Origin: Jaltomata sinuosa
Lineage: Eukaryota; Streptophyta; Magnoliopsida; Solanales; Solanaceae
Direction: 5' to 3'
Length of the DNA stretch: 64,000 nucleotides
NCBI GenBank assembly: GCA_003996215.1
Contig: QJPP01007585.1
Location: forward strand, 186,001 to 250,000
Positions 35,889-46,170 of this stretch are shown piece by piece (position 1 is the first letter of the stretch; the number at the start of each line of letters is the position of its first letter). The position numbers were made by a program, and so were the translations under genes. The notes under the pieces are model-generated. The model was not told the DNA's origin. It saw only the letters and a program-made list of their open reading frames with translations, and made no database searches.

Positions 35889-35992
35889 TATAAATAAAAT
35901 GGCCCATGTGACCAAAAACTTTTATGTCAATTCTCGAAGATCACTTGAATAATAATACCCTTTTGTTTGATATTGGCAGGGAAAAACCCTAA
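35889..35992 (+). promoter_or_regulatory. ELP6 core promoter: TATA, site II, telo-box
   Basis: TATAAATA lies at 35889-35896. ATGGCCCAT, the complement of a TGGGCC site II core, lies at 35899-35907. AAACCCTAA, a telo-box, lies at 35984-35992, 18 bases before the ATG. Telo-box plus site II combinations are common at plant genes for translation and growth functions, which fits a tRNA-modifying Elongator subunit. The assignment is by motif and position only. Confidence 0.5.
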
Positions 35993-36010
35993 CTAAAACC
36001 CGTGGGAGGC

Positions 36011-38530
36011 ATGGATAGAAACCTGGTGGAGGAAGCGGTTGGCATTGGCAAAGGCGGGCAAGTGGTGGTGGTTGAGGATTGTGTTGAGACGAGCGGCGCC
36101 TTCGTGCTCCATCATTTCCTTAAGTGCTCTCTCCACCCTGACTCTTCTGATGTCGTTGTTTTCATCGCCTTTGCTCACCCTTTCTCTCACTATGAACGCA
36201 TTCTCCGCAAGATGGTCAGCTCTCTCTCTCTCTCCATGGCCTGGTTGTGTATATTTATTGTATGATCCAGGGACATGCGCCAACTACTGTCTTTAATTTA
36301 TATAGATTAATATGTATTCTTACCTCAATTTATCAATTAGGTATAGTAAATTAACATACTTTGCTGCATCGGGAGAGTTCGGCTAACTATTTTCTATATC
36401 TATCTATCTATCAACAGTTATGTTCAACTTAAAATAAAAGGTAGGCAAAGTTTGAACTTCTAATTGACTAGGACTGAATTCAAATTTTCTTGACATCTAC
36501 CATCATCCTTTACCTGTTGCCGACTTTCCAGTTTTCTTGTTTTTGTCAGTCATTTTAATGGAATATGTGGTCGTGCTTACTTTTAAAGCCTCACAATCCC
36601 TTTTTTGTTTTTTCCTAAACAGGGTTGCAACTTAACTTTGCAGAGGAAGAATCACAGATTTGTATTTCTTGACATGCTGACATTGGAGTGCCCAGGTGAA
36701 GATGTCAAGCTGAAATGATTAACTAGAATGAAAGTTTTGTTAGCTATTTTTTTCTAATCTTGATTTAACCGAGCTTTAGTGTATTTTGTGAGAACTTTAA
36801 CCCCCCATCAACAAGGAGATTAAAAGTCTAGCGAGCAGTCTCTTTGTGTATTTTATGAGAATTCTAACACCATTAATGAGGAGATTAAAAGACCTAATTA
36901 CTTTTAAAAAGGATGAAAAGTTTAAAGGACCTATATTCAAGTGAAATTGGAATTTATAGCTTTTACAATGTTTTAGTGCTGCTCTTCCATTTTGAGAGCC
37001 GTATATCAATTATCTTTCGTTTACCAATGTAGAAAACCTGATCCTCAGGAACTTTTGGGAACCCATGCATCTCCATCGGAAAAAAAAAGCGGTTCTGAAA
37101 TTCACCCAGAAGAGTTCAGCTATGAATTGGAAATGTTGCATGCAGATTGCCTGCTTTTTTGTGTTTAAACAATACTTCGTTATGAGAGTGATATTAATAA
37201 TTCTACCAGTGTGTCTTAGCATTATTTGACCCTCTTAGTTGTATGCGCTCAATTCATAATTAGACAGAAATGGAAGGGAAGCAAGAGAAGATGGATTGCT
37301 CGCATTGTATGGGGAAATTGAGAAAGCGGTAGAAATATATTCTTCACTTGAAGGCAGTAGAACCATTACTATTATGATTGATGACGTCTCCCTTATTGAA
37401 GTGGCGGCTAATGGTTCATCAAGTCACGTGTTGGATTTTCTACACTACTGCTACACTCTGAAAGCAAAATATGTGAGCAATTTTATCCACTATTACTCTC
37501 TGTCTAATTCAGAGAATAGTATGAGTTAGACTTGCCAAAAGAAAAAAGGAAAGAATAAAATCAATAGTTTTTTTTTGGCGAGTAAATAAAGAGTCAATAG
37601 CATGGACTACGATCCTAATAATCTTTTCATCCAGGGCTGTTCCTTTGTTACTCTTAATCATGAGGATATCTATTCCAGTGCAAATAAGCTGCCGTTAATC
37701 TTGCAACCAGAGTACCTCGCTGATGTGATAATCAAGGCAGAACCTTTGGCTACTGGTTTAGCAAGTGACGTGCATGGACAGGTACGATTTTAGTACTACC
37801 TTTTATCCTTTCCCCTATATACATTAATCGTACTTATACCGTGTCACCTTCTCTCCTCGACTAAAGGAAAGAAAAAATTGAGAAGGCTATCTCCTTTGCC
37901 TTTCAGCTGTGAACCTATATTCATTTTTTGTTTAACTTTTGTTCGACTCTCTTTTTCCCTTTTATCATCCACAAGCTTCTACTGTACCCAAAAAAGAGAG
38001 AAAAAACTTAAAAAATCCAGTGGTCACACTCTTATCAATGATGAGATGGGACTTGTTTGTGTTCTGAAAACTAGTTGTCACCTGATTGGTAAGTTGTATG
38101 ACCCTAATGGTCTGTGTATGAACTTCAATAGTTGAAGAGCTAAAAGAAAGCCTGGAAATTGTAATAACCTTCTCTCTTTTTTTTTAAACAGGTAACTTTA
38201 AATTGTCATAACCTTCTCTCTTTAACCTAGAATTAGTGCATTATCTATGGCGGCTTTTAGCTGAAAAGCATTATTTTTATGATTACTTGCATTCATCTAT
38301 ATCACCTAAAAAACATTCAGACCACTCATCAGGATAACATGCACTTGATGTTTGAGTCCATCTTGTTAATTCGTTCTCTCATTTTGTTTCTCATTTTTCC
38401 CCTGCAGTTGACTGTTTTAAATAAAGGAAGTGTTTGTGACGGGGGAGGCTCAAGTTCTAAGGTTCACAATTTCCACCTTAGGGTCAAGGAAAATAACGTA
38501 GACTACTTCTATCCGGGGACTCAGGCTTGA
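36011..38530 (+). CDS. ELP6: Elongator complex protein 6, five exons
   Basis: Exons are 36011-36214, 36623-36695, 37264-37472, 37635-37781 and 38408-38530. All introns are GT-AG and the joined frame is 251 codons plus stop, close to the length of plant ELP6. The first exon encodes MDRNLVEEAVGIGKGG and the family signature VEDCVETSGAFVLHHFLK, then FAHPFSHYERILRK. Exon 3 has TITIMIDDVSLIEVA, a Walker-B-like strand, and HVLDFLHYCYTL. Exon 4 has TLNHEDIYSS and LADVIIKAEPLATGLASDVH. Exon 5 ends in VKENNVDYFYPGTQA. ELP6 is a RecA-fold subunit that forms the Elp4-5-6 ring of Elongator, which modifies wobble uridines of tRNA and has been linked to transcript elongation. The start codon is the first ATG after the telo-box. 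No frame damage is seen, so the gene looks functional. Confidence 0.92.
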
Positions 38531-39190
38531 ACAAATTCCCTGTTCATTGAATTTGAACGTCGGCCAGCATATCATAGACTGAAGGGTGCAGTGATTGATG
38601 TCCCAAAGCGTGGGCAGAAAATCGAGGGTGATTTTGAGGGTTGAAGCCTTTCCATTTCTTATGCCGATTAGTTAACATGTGTTACAGTAAAATATAATTG
38701 TGCAGCTAATCAGTACAATCTTATAATGGATGATCAAAGATCTTTTATCTCTGTCAACTGGCAAAGGCCTCCTGGCATGGTAATCTATGTAAAACATAGA
38801 AACCAAATTTTACATTCAGTTTGGCCCTTCTTGGCTCTGTATGTTGAAGTTGCTATAATTTCTCCGAGTTTTATTTTTATGGAAATTCAGTTGCTTTCTG
38901 TTACCTTGGAATGCCTCTTTTCATTCTTGAGTTAGTGTTTCACCTACTATGAAGTGCACCTTATCGTGAAATGCGAGTTGGGATTAAGACTATTGGTGCT
39001 TTGGCTAAAATTGACTTGGTAAAAGGTTTGTACAAATGAAATATTCAAAGAGAAATGTGAAGCATTATAGAATCGAAACACACGTACTAATCCATGACTA
39101 GAGGTAGTAATAGAATTAATTAAGAAGACTATTCCCCGCTGTGATGGTTACATCTGGATTCTCCAGGTCAAAACCTATTGTGAATTTTGC
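38531..39190. other. ELP6 3' flank
   Basis: This presumably includes the 3' untranslated region. The frame after the stop stays open for another 36 codons (to 38644), which I take as chance. No other gene is recognised. AT-rich sequence follows. Confidence 0.4.
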
Positions 39191-39306
39191 CCATTCTATT
39201 CCGGAAGCTCGTAGCATTGGTCCCGATAAACCCCAATTTAATGCCTCCTCTCCCCCAATAATGCCTACGCCTTCAACCCGTTCTAAAAAAATAGGATTCC
39301 GGGTAA
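39191..39306 (-). pseudogene. ndhH: Plastid-derived fragment of ndhH (NUPT)
   Basis: On the - strand about 115 bases encode ITRNPIFLERVEGVGIIGGE followed by EALNWGLSGPMLRASGIEW, which is a highly conserved internal segment of plastid NdhH (49-kDa subunit of the NDH complex). Match ends abruptly on both sides: upstream and downstream residues do not continue NdhH. The fragment is short but specific. It is a nuclear insertion of plastid DNA and non-functional. The sequence to its right (39310-39560) is open on the - strand but I do not recognise it. Confidence 0.75.
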
Positions 39307-39812
39307 TATTGAAATCCACCACACCTTAGCTTGCTGGGGAACCAGTCCCTTTTTTCCAATTATCCCAGCAATCACAAGAGAATAAACATCACTTTGTTTC
39401 TTAAGTTGCGTAGCCACATCTTCGTTTCGAGTTGTCAGCGTGCTAGCTCCTTTAGTTGAAAATTGCAACTCTTCACATGCCTTAATTTCCCATTTAAAAA
39501 TCACTACAATTTCAAAAAAATAAAAAAAATATGAAGGGCGAACCGTGGAATTACGAGAGTACATTGGATTTACGTTAATTTGATTATAGCATGAAAAACA
39601 ATAGTGACGTGATCCAAGTCGTCAATAAAACAAAAGGATTAATATTTTATTGTGCGGGTGGACAAGAAGGACCCAATAATTATTGACCCGTCATGGGTAA
39701 ACACTCTATAAATTCACTTTCACTTGTTATCGGAGATATAATCCTAGCATATTATGTTCTTGGTTGATGTCACAGAAGTCTAGTTTTTTGGTCTATGAGA
39801 GCATAATAACTA

Positions 39813-40048
39813 CTCTTTCCGTCCCATTTTATGTGTGACACTTTTTGGCTTAGCATGATATTTAAGAAAGAAAAAAAATTAAAATTTGTGGTCTAAAATG
39901 ATCCTTAAATATTTGTGTTGTTGTAAATCATTTCATTAAGGATAAAAGAGAAATTTTGAAGTTAGTTTTTCTCTAATTATAGTATGATGACATTCTTTTT
40001 GGAACGGACTAAAAAGAAAAGAATGTCACATAAAATGAGACGGAGGAA
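39813..40048. mobile_element. Stowaway MITE (236 bp)
   Basis: Its ends are inverted: CTCTTTCCGTCCCATTTTAT on the left, complement of ATAAAATGAGACGGAGGAA on the right. TA dinucleotides flank it at 39811-39812 and 40049-40050. Size, termini and TA duplication are typical of Stowaway (Tc1/mariner-type) MITEs. Confidence 0.88.
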
Positions 40049-40829
40049 TAATAGATAGTGGAAGTTGGTATGAAGCATAACCGTTGATTGCTACCATTTG
40101 AGCTCATGAGTTGACTATGAAGCAAATGTTGAAGCATAAAAGAGATGAGATTGGAAATCAGAAAGTATTTCATTATTTTCACAGGACTAGAGATGATCAA
40201 TACTTTATGAGACAATGGTTAAACATACATTTCAAAAATCACTTTTTCGTGAGTTTCACGTTTTAATTATCAATTGTTCTCTTTTTCTATCTGAACTATT
40301 ACTATCTATGTATTAAAACACATCATGACAAAGTGAGAGTGACTTCGGTGGAGGACAAGATGCAAAAAGCGAGGTTGAGATGATTCGGACATGTGATGAG
40401 GAGATGCATGAATAATGCCCTAGTGTGAAGGTGTGAGAGGTTGTCTATGGATGGATTCAAGAGATTGTAGAGGTAGACTGTAACGATCGGGTCCGTCGTT
40501 ACGAGTAGTCCAATCATGCCAAGTTTTAGAGTTAGAAAACTCCAAATTTGGGAGTTTGAAATTCTAGGCTAGGCTAGTCTCGGCCGGTTTAGGAGCAAGG
40601 CATGGTCTAGGGCCATCCGGGTAAGGATCGGGTCAGATGTCTTGTGTTGAGCTAGTTTTCCTCGTAGCTAACACATAGAGGAGTCCGGGGGACTTTTCAG
40701 AATCGAATTTGGGTAAGTAGAACTCCCAGAATCGAGGTCGACGTGAAGAGGTTGTTTCGGGACGTCGAAAAAATAAGTGTGTTATAAAATGGACTGATTT
40801 TGGAGGTTTTACGACTTTCTGTCCCGTGT

Positions 40830-41000
40830 CAACCGCTATAACGGTTGACACTTCGCCGTAGCGGCCTCCGCCGTAGCGAAAAAATTACCGCTACAACGGA
40901 GGTCAACGTTGGTCAGCCTCCGCCATAGTGGGCGACTCCGCTACAGTGGAACCGCTATAGTGGAGCGGACCGCTATAGCGGGCTCGACAGGAATTAAAGC
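40830..41000 (+). promoter_or_regulatory. CpG-rich palindrome block and TATA-like motif, LTR G
   Basis: About eight copies of a short dyad of the form CCGCTATAGCGG (variants CGCCGTAGCGG, CCGCTACAACGG, CCGCTACAGTGG) lie between 40830 and 40988. GAATTAAAGC at 40991 is the nearest TATA-like motif. The layout parallels LTRs B and C. Confidence 0.5.
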
Positions 41001-41715
41001 TGAAACATTCCCCAAAACATTCAGTTTTCACAATTTTATTTTGGGAGAAGGGCAAGGCGATTTCAGGCGTTTTTCCTCCATTTTTTCTATTGTTTTCTTC
41101 CCTACGGTAAGGTTTCTACTCCCCAGTCTTCGTAATACTTTTTCTATGCGGTAGAATTGCTATGAGGGAACTTGGGGGAAGGTTGGAATAACCTAGGAAT
41201 GGTAGAATCTGGGGAAGAAGGGGGATTCTAGACTTGAATGTTTTTGGGTGTTGTTAAAAGTAAGATATTATGATTATAGGTTGTTAAATTCCCTATTTTT
41301 ATCCGTAAAAATGATAGAACTAGGGAAATTAACGGTGGAAAGCCCGGAAAAAGGGTGGGAGATCATGGGTGGCCTGGGGTTTTGGGATTCGCTGTAATCC
41401 GGGTAATGTGCAGGCCTTGTTTGTTAATTTCATGTACTTGTATGTTGTTTTAGACCAAGAACGAGAAAGAAATCCGAAACACGGGAAAGCTCGGGTTGAA
41501 TAGAGCTTGGATCATTCGAGGTAGGTGATGGATTACGATTTCTGTGAATATTGTATGTGCTTGTACTCTTATCTAAGTGGTTGTATGAATTGCATTGCTT
41601 AGAGGGATTGTGTAGAATGTCTAAGGGTCCTGCTTTACAGTCTGTGAGTTGAACGGTGTGTACTTGTTGGTTTACAAGTTGTGTGTTCATATATTGACTG
41701 TGGATTGTTGACATT

Positions 41716-41870
41716 CGGTTGCCACGGATACCACGCTTAGTACAGGTATACTAACGGTTGGCACGGGTACCATGCCTGGTACGGGTATAACAAACGGTTG
41801 GCACGGGTACCACGCCTGGTACCAATTACTAACGGTTGGCTCGGGTACCACGCCTGGTATGGGTTTATTT
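41716..41870 (+). repeat. 39-bp tandem repeat, four units, in LTR G
   Basis: Units begin CGGTTGGCACGGGTACCACG at 41716, 41755, 41795 and 41833. Each contains the near-palindrome GGTACCACGCCTGGTA. The array lies downstream of the putative promoter, so it would be transcribed. Confidence 0.8.
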
Positions 41871-42781
41871 TCTGTATCATTGCATTGTTATTGATTGCAT
41901 TGCATTGACTGATATTGGTTCCGTGAGTGAACCGGGCTGTTTGTTGAATTGTGATATTGACTGGTGGTCCTTGAGTGATTGAAAATTCTGTTATATCTGT
42001 CGAATTGGTCTTGGTTTAGGCCGGGTTATCTGTTAAGACTTAGGTGTTGTCTAGAGGGGATCCCAGGGTAGGTCCGGGCTAGGCAGAAAGGATGGTTATG
42101 TGTATCTGACTGTTGCTTATGGTTATTAGGGGTGGATTTCATGCGGGAACAAGTTAGGCAGAGACTTGTAGTCTAAGGGATCCTGTTAGTATTGTTGCAT
42201 GTCTTCCATACATTTTACTTGATATTGTTATACTGCTTATACACTGTTTATTTGAAAACTGACTGATGATCCTACCAGTACACAATAATGGTGTATTGAT
42301 ACTGCACTTGCTTGTCTTTCTTGTGAGTACAGGAAATCTTCCAGCGGCTGAGATGCGACCTCATCTGTAGTACCAGCATTCCAGACTTCAAGGGTGAGTT
42401 GTTCGATCAAGCTGCCTTGAATCTATCTTTAGAGTTGTAGCCCATTTGTTTCGGACTTAAATTATTTTCTTCATGTTTTGGGGTTGCATCGCCGTACTCT
42501 AGACATTGGTAGATTGTTTGGTACTGCGACTTTCAGGTTCTAGGGGATAATTTTCGCAGGTTAACGTTAATGAAGTATTTTTCCTAAATTATTGAATGCT
42601 AGTTTACTTTCCGCACTTGATTTTGAGCTGTTAGAATGGTTAAGTTCGGGGCAGTGATGGTTCTTTCACCCGGGGGTTGGGTGAGTGTCACTCACGGCAG
42701 TCTGAATCGTGACATAGACCAAAAAAGTATTGGGCTGAGATGATTAAGTAGGATATGACACAGTTGCAACTTACTGAAGAC

Positions 42782-43319
42782 TCAACGGGGATAAGGGATC
42801 CCCTCGGGTAGAGGAAGTAAGAGATGGCTCGCTTTTGGGAGGTAGACTTGGGCAGCAAGCTATCTGTTGTCCTGACCCGGAAAGCAAAACTAGATCGAGC
42901 CAGGGAATCAGACTAGGCTGTCACTGTTCTAGAAGAGGAAGCGTAGCTGGCACGTTGAATCATGGAGGGGGAAACTTTTGTTTAACATTTCCGGAAAGAC
43001 CACCTATTTGTTCGTTTACCGTTTGATCTCCCAGAAGCGGAAGCTGAATCAGTTGCAGGCTATAATATAGAATATGTGCGGGATGCGATCCTTAATAGTT
43101 CACTGTTGGCGGAAGCCAATGTCCCGGGGTCTCGGGGACTCATTCTGACTGAAACAAGGGGCGTATTGCGATCTCCGCTGACGATCGTTCTTTTCTTTTC
43201 ATAAGATCTATTCTTGGGCTAGAGCGTTATCCGCTTTCTTGCCTTATTATGGGAGTACAATGTTTATGGATAGTATTAAGCATTGGTTAAAACTTTAACC
43301 TCACATCAATGCCTAGGGC
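42782..43319 (+). pseudogene. nad1: Mitochondrial DNA fragment with nad1 exon (NUMT)
   Basis: The + strand encodes FDLPEAEAESVAGYNIEY, a highly conserved internal segment of NADH dehydrogenase subunit 1. It is followed at the codon boundary by GTGCGGGATGCGATCC; GTGCG is the consensus 5' end of plant mitochondrial group II introns, so an exon-intron junction was transferred. The fragment is GC-richer than its surroundings and is flanked by CTGAAGAC on both sides (42774-42781, 43320-43327), within LINE sequence. The rest of the fragment (42782-43010) I read as the preceding intron, without proof. Confidence 0.7.
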
Positions 43320-43747
43320 CTGAAGACATGAGCTTAAATAGGAAGGTGTGGAGGACACAGATTAGGGTAGAAGGGTAGTCGATAGGATTGTGTCCATATT
43401 AGTGAGTAGGAGTGTATTGTCTTGTTGTCCATTCGAGTAGTTGTAGTATTACTCTTGTTTCTTATTCTTCGATATTTGTTACTATTTTGTTGTTTTGTCT
43501 AGTTTGATTATAGTAGTATCTTTTTATAATATTGTTCTGCTATTATCTATTATTTTTAGTATTGTTTGTTGTTTCTTTTATTTTTAGTATTGTTTGTTGT
43601 TTCTTTTATTTTCAGTACTTCTTGTATAGATTATTTTTTGTCTTGAAGCTGAGGATCTATTGGAAATAACCATTTTACCATAAGATAAAGGTTAAGTCTG
43701 CGTATGCCCACCCTTTTCGAACTTCACTTTATGAAATTATGGGAGAA

Positions 43748-44859
43748 AATGATAAAAATGATCCCTTATGTTTGAGGATAGGTTCAAAATAGTCCCTTAA
43801 GTATGCACTTACCAGTTTTGGTCCTTTAAGTTTATCACAAGTTAACAAGAATGGTTCCATAAATATGCACTTAACAGTTTTGGTCCTTCAAGTTTGTCAA
43901 AAATTAACACTTTTAGTCTCTGACAAAATATTCATCGAACTCTATTTATTAAATTTGACGAGAACTATGAAAAAAGATTAGCAAGAAGACACATTTAGAG
44001 ATACACCCTACTAGAAAAGGACAAATACTAAGAGATAAAATCGACGGACATCTGTCAATTATAGGGTAAAATCGAGAAAAAATTTGACAAGGTAAATATA
44101 CTAATCTCAATTTTTATTAAAAAGTCGATATACAATAAACATTTTTATTATTTATATTTATACTATTGAACTACAGTTTAGCGCTTTAAAAAACAACACC
44201 CGTCCATCAGAGTTTCATAAAATAAACTGATGGACTCCTCATATTTTATTTTTAAAAATAAAAATAATCATTATTGCGCTAAATTAACCAACAAACTTCC
44301 ATAGGTTTTTTCTTAAAAAAATTATAGTTTACACGTATTTTTACGTGAAAAAAATCGATAGATCCGTCTGTTGATTTTCGTAAAATAAAATTTTAAAAAA
44401 TCATTGATTTTCTTATAGTATTCCTCGATTTTTGTCTGTTAGTTTTTCTCTTATTTTAGTAGTGAATTTTTAAATAATATTTGTTATTTCTAAATTATTT
44501 CTAAAGTCTGGCATTAATTTTTTGAGGTGTAATTTCTGCTTATTTTTTAAAATATTTTGTTAGTATCTTCTAGTTTTTTGTGTTGCATATTTTAGGATTT
44601 GATGTGAGTTTCTTAGTCTTATAATTAACTCTTTTTTTCATAGTTCCTATCAAATTTAATAGATATAGTTCGATGAATATTTTGCCAGAGACTAAAAGTG
44701 TTAACTTTTGGTAAATTTGAAGGACCAAAACTGTTAAGTGCATATTTAAGGGACCATTCTTGTTAACTTGTGATAAATTTAAAGGACCAAACTGATAAGT
44801 GCATAGTTAAGGGATTATTTTTAACCCACCCTCAAAGATAAGGGATCATTTTTATCATT
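43748..44859. mobile_element. Nested foldback element with ~230-bp inverted ends
   Basis: The left end AATGATAAAAATGATCCCTT (to ~43985) is repeated inverted at the right (from ~44630, ending AAGGGATCATTTTTATCATT), including the segments around GGTCCTTTAAGTTTATCACA. Long terminal inverted repeats and no coding capacity are typical for MULE-type non-autonomous elements. It interrupts the left end of the outer element. Confidence 0.7.
44004..44464. mobile_element. Possible CACTA-like MITE inside the nested foldback element
   Basis: The left end (CACCCTACTAGAAAAGG) and the complement of the right end (CACTACTAAAATAAGAG) are similar and further inward ATAAAATCGACGGAC resembles the other side. I could not identify a 3-bp duplication, so this is tentative. 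Confidence 0.3.
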
Positions 44860-45622
44860 ACGGAAAAAGACATCATTTACACCCTGAACTTATCCCGAAA
44901 AATCGATGTCACACTTTAACTATTGTCGCGACCTAATACACCCCTATACTACATAAAAATGAATTTATTTACCCCTTAAAACGTCACAATCAAATTTTCT
45001 CTTGAACGTGTATACACGCGCTGACACGTGTCATTTGCATATTATTTCATATTTTTTTCTTTTTTCCTATATTAATTTAATCACCATCACCACCCTCCCC
45101 TCCCTAACCCTAAAAAAAACCTCTAAAACACCATCATCTCCTCCAAATCCTTTTACATCCTTTGTCATTTTCGTTTCATTCATAATCCCTTGCTGAGGTT
45201 CATCACCAAATTGTCTTCAAAAAATTATTTTTACACTCTGAATAACAAACTTCAATCAACCATCACCTAATTTTCTTTAAGTATTTTTCGCTATTGAAGA
45301 CCCGTCCGATTAGTTTCAAAAACCAACAACATAATCCTTTATTTCTAAATTTTATTAATCTTTTACTTTTTTTCATTAACAAATTGTAGATTTATTTTTC
45401 TCGTTTTCTAAATAAAATAGTGTATTTAAAATTAAAAAAAAAATCAATTGAATTTCAAAATATAAGTAACAAGTTGGAGTGGATAATTTGAAATCTTTGA
45501 AATAGATTAAGGAAATAAAGATGAAGAAGAGAAAAATAAAAATAAAATAAAATAAGAGAAAAGATCTGAAAATTAGAAAGAGGAAAAGTGAAAATGAGGA
45601 AAAGAGATATGGAAGAACGCAA

Positions 45623-45630
45623 AGAAGAAG

Positions 45631-45660
<30 letters not shown>
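45623..45660. repeat. (GAA)n microsatellite
   Basis: About 12 GAA units lie in a purine-rich stretch of the MULE-like element. Confidence 0.9.
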
Positions 45661-45663
<3 letters not shown>

Positions 45664-46076
45664 AGAAAGAGTAAAGAAAGAAGATAAAAGAAAAAATTAA
45701 TTAAATATAAGTGATTGTTAAGATCCAATGGAATGACACCACGTGTATGTTTTAATAAGCTTTTAACTTCTTCTTTTTTGCTTTTCACGCGCCTGTAGAA
45801 ATGTAATAACACATTCTTTGCTAGATCAGCTTTGAGGGAGGAAAAAAATTCAATTTGATCAAGATTAGGGGTGTATTAGGTCACTTCAATAGTTTAGGTG
45901 TCTTATCGATATTTCAGATATAATTAAAGGTGAATTTGATGTATTTTCCCTTTTCTCAAATTATGAATATGTTATTGTTGTTGTATACTTGTATACTTGT
46001 ATACCACTTTAGGTATTTCTAGATGAATTTAACTAATTTTTATTTCTAAGGCTTGTCATCATGCATGTGACTGCAG

Positions 46077-46170
46077 GTGGCACTTATTAGTTGCTTGATG
46101 GGCATCGAGCGGGCACATGGCATCAATTGGAAGGTCTTCCAAAATATCCAAAGGTTATCCACTTCTGATG
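46077..46170 (+). other. Orphan exon-like segment
   Basis: A 94-base open segment (VALISCLMGIERAHGINWKV, then FQNIQRLSTSD) is bordered by CTGCAG on the left and GTAAGTATC on the right, near-perfect acceptor and donor sites. I do not recognise the product and no partner exon is visible nearby. It may be a gene fragment moved with the surrounding elements, or chance. Confidence 0.3.

Larger units (their letters stand above)
40479..42714 (+). mobile_element. Solo LTR G (2.2 kb)
   Basis: It starts TGTAACGATCGGG, ends GAATCGTGACA and is flanked by a perfect TSD, TAGAC, at 40474-40478 and 42715-42719. Terminal sequences resemble the - strand ends of element B's LTR, so it is probably a chromovirus LTR in + orientation. 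It holds a CpG-rich palindrome block before a TATA-like motif and a 39-bp tandem array. No internal region is present. Confidence 0.88.
40322..43741 (+). pseudogene. LINE reverse transcriptase 3' end, split by insertions
   Basis: Pieces at 40322-40478, 42720-42781 and 43320-43741 join to the C-terminal end of a plant non-LTR retrotransposon polymerase: VTSVEDKMQKARLR, FGHVMRRC, KKYWAEMIK, DMTQLQLTED, then SLNRKVWRTQIRVEG. Several in-frame stops are present. The 3' untranslated part runs to 43741 and its TTGTTGTTGTA-like tail reappears at about 45970. Solo LTR G, a mitochondrial fragment and a MULE pair interrupt it. Confidence 0.8.
43743..45957. mobile_element. MULE-like foldback element (outer), in LINE tail
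   Basis: The right terminus read backwards (GAGAAAAGGGAAAATACATC) aligns with the left one once the nested element is skipped (GAGAAA at 43743, then ACGGAAAAAGACATC from 44860). Inner parts also match (ACCTAATACACCCC on the left, its complement on the right). Flanks AAATTATGG (43734-43742) and AAATTATGA (45958-45966) fit a 9-bp MULE duplication at eight of nine bases. No transposase is present. A GAA microsatellite lies inside. Confidence 0.6.

Noticed and set aside
38531..38644. Open extension of 36 codons after the ELP6 stop
   Set aside because: The stop position matches the conserved family C-terminus (YFYPG) and the extension is not recognised; chance openness of this length is common.
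39310..39570. Possible continuation of the organelle-derived gene on the - strand
   Set aside because: The translation (NEDVATQLKKQSDVYSLVIA region) does not continue NdhH and I cannot assign it; left unannotated rather than guessed.
45573..45812. Phe-rich membrane-like protein on the - strand
   Set aside because: The poly-Phe segment is the GAA microsatellite read backwards.
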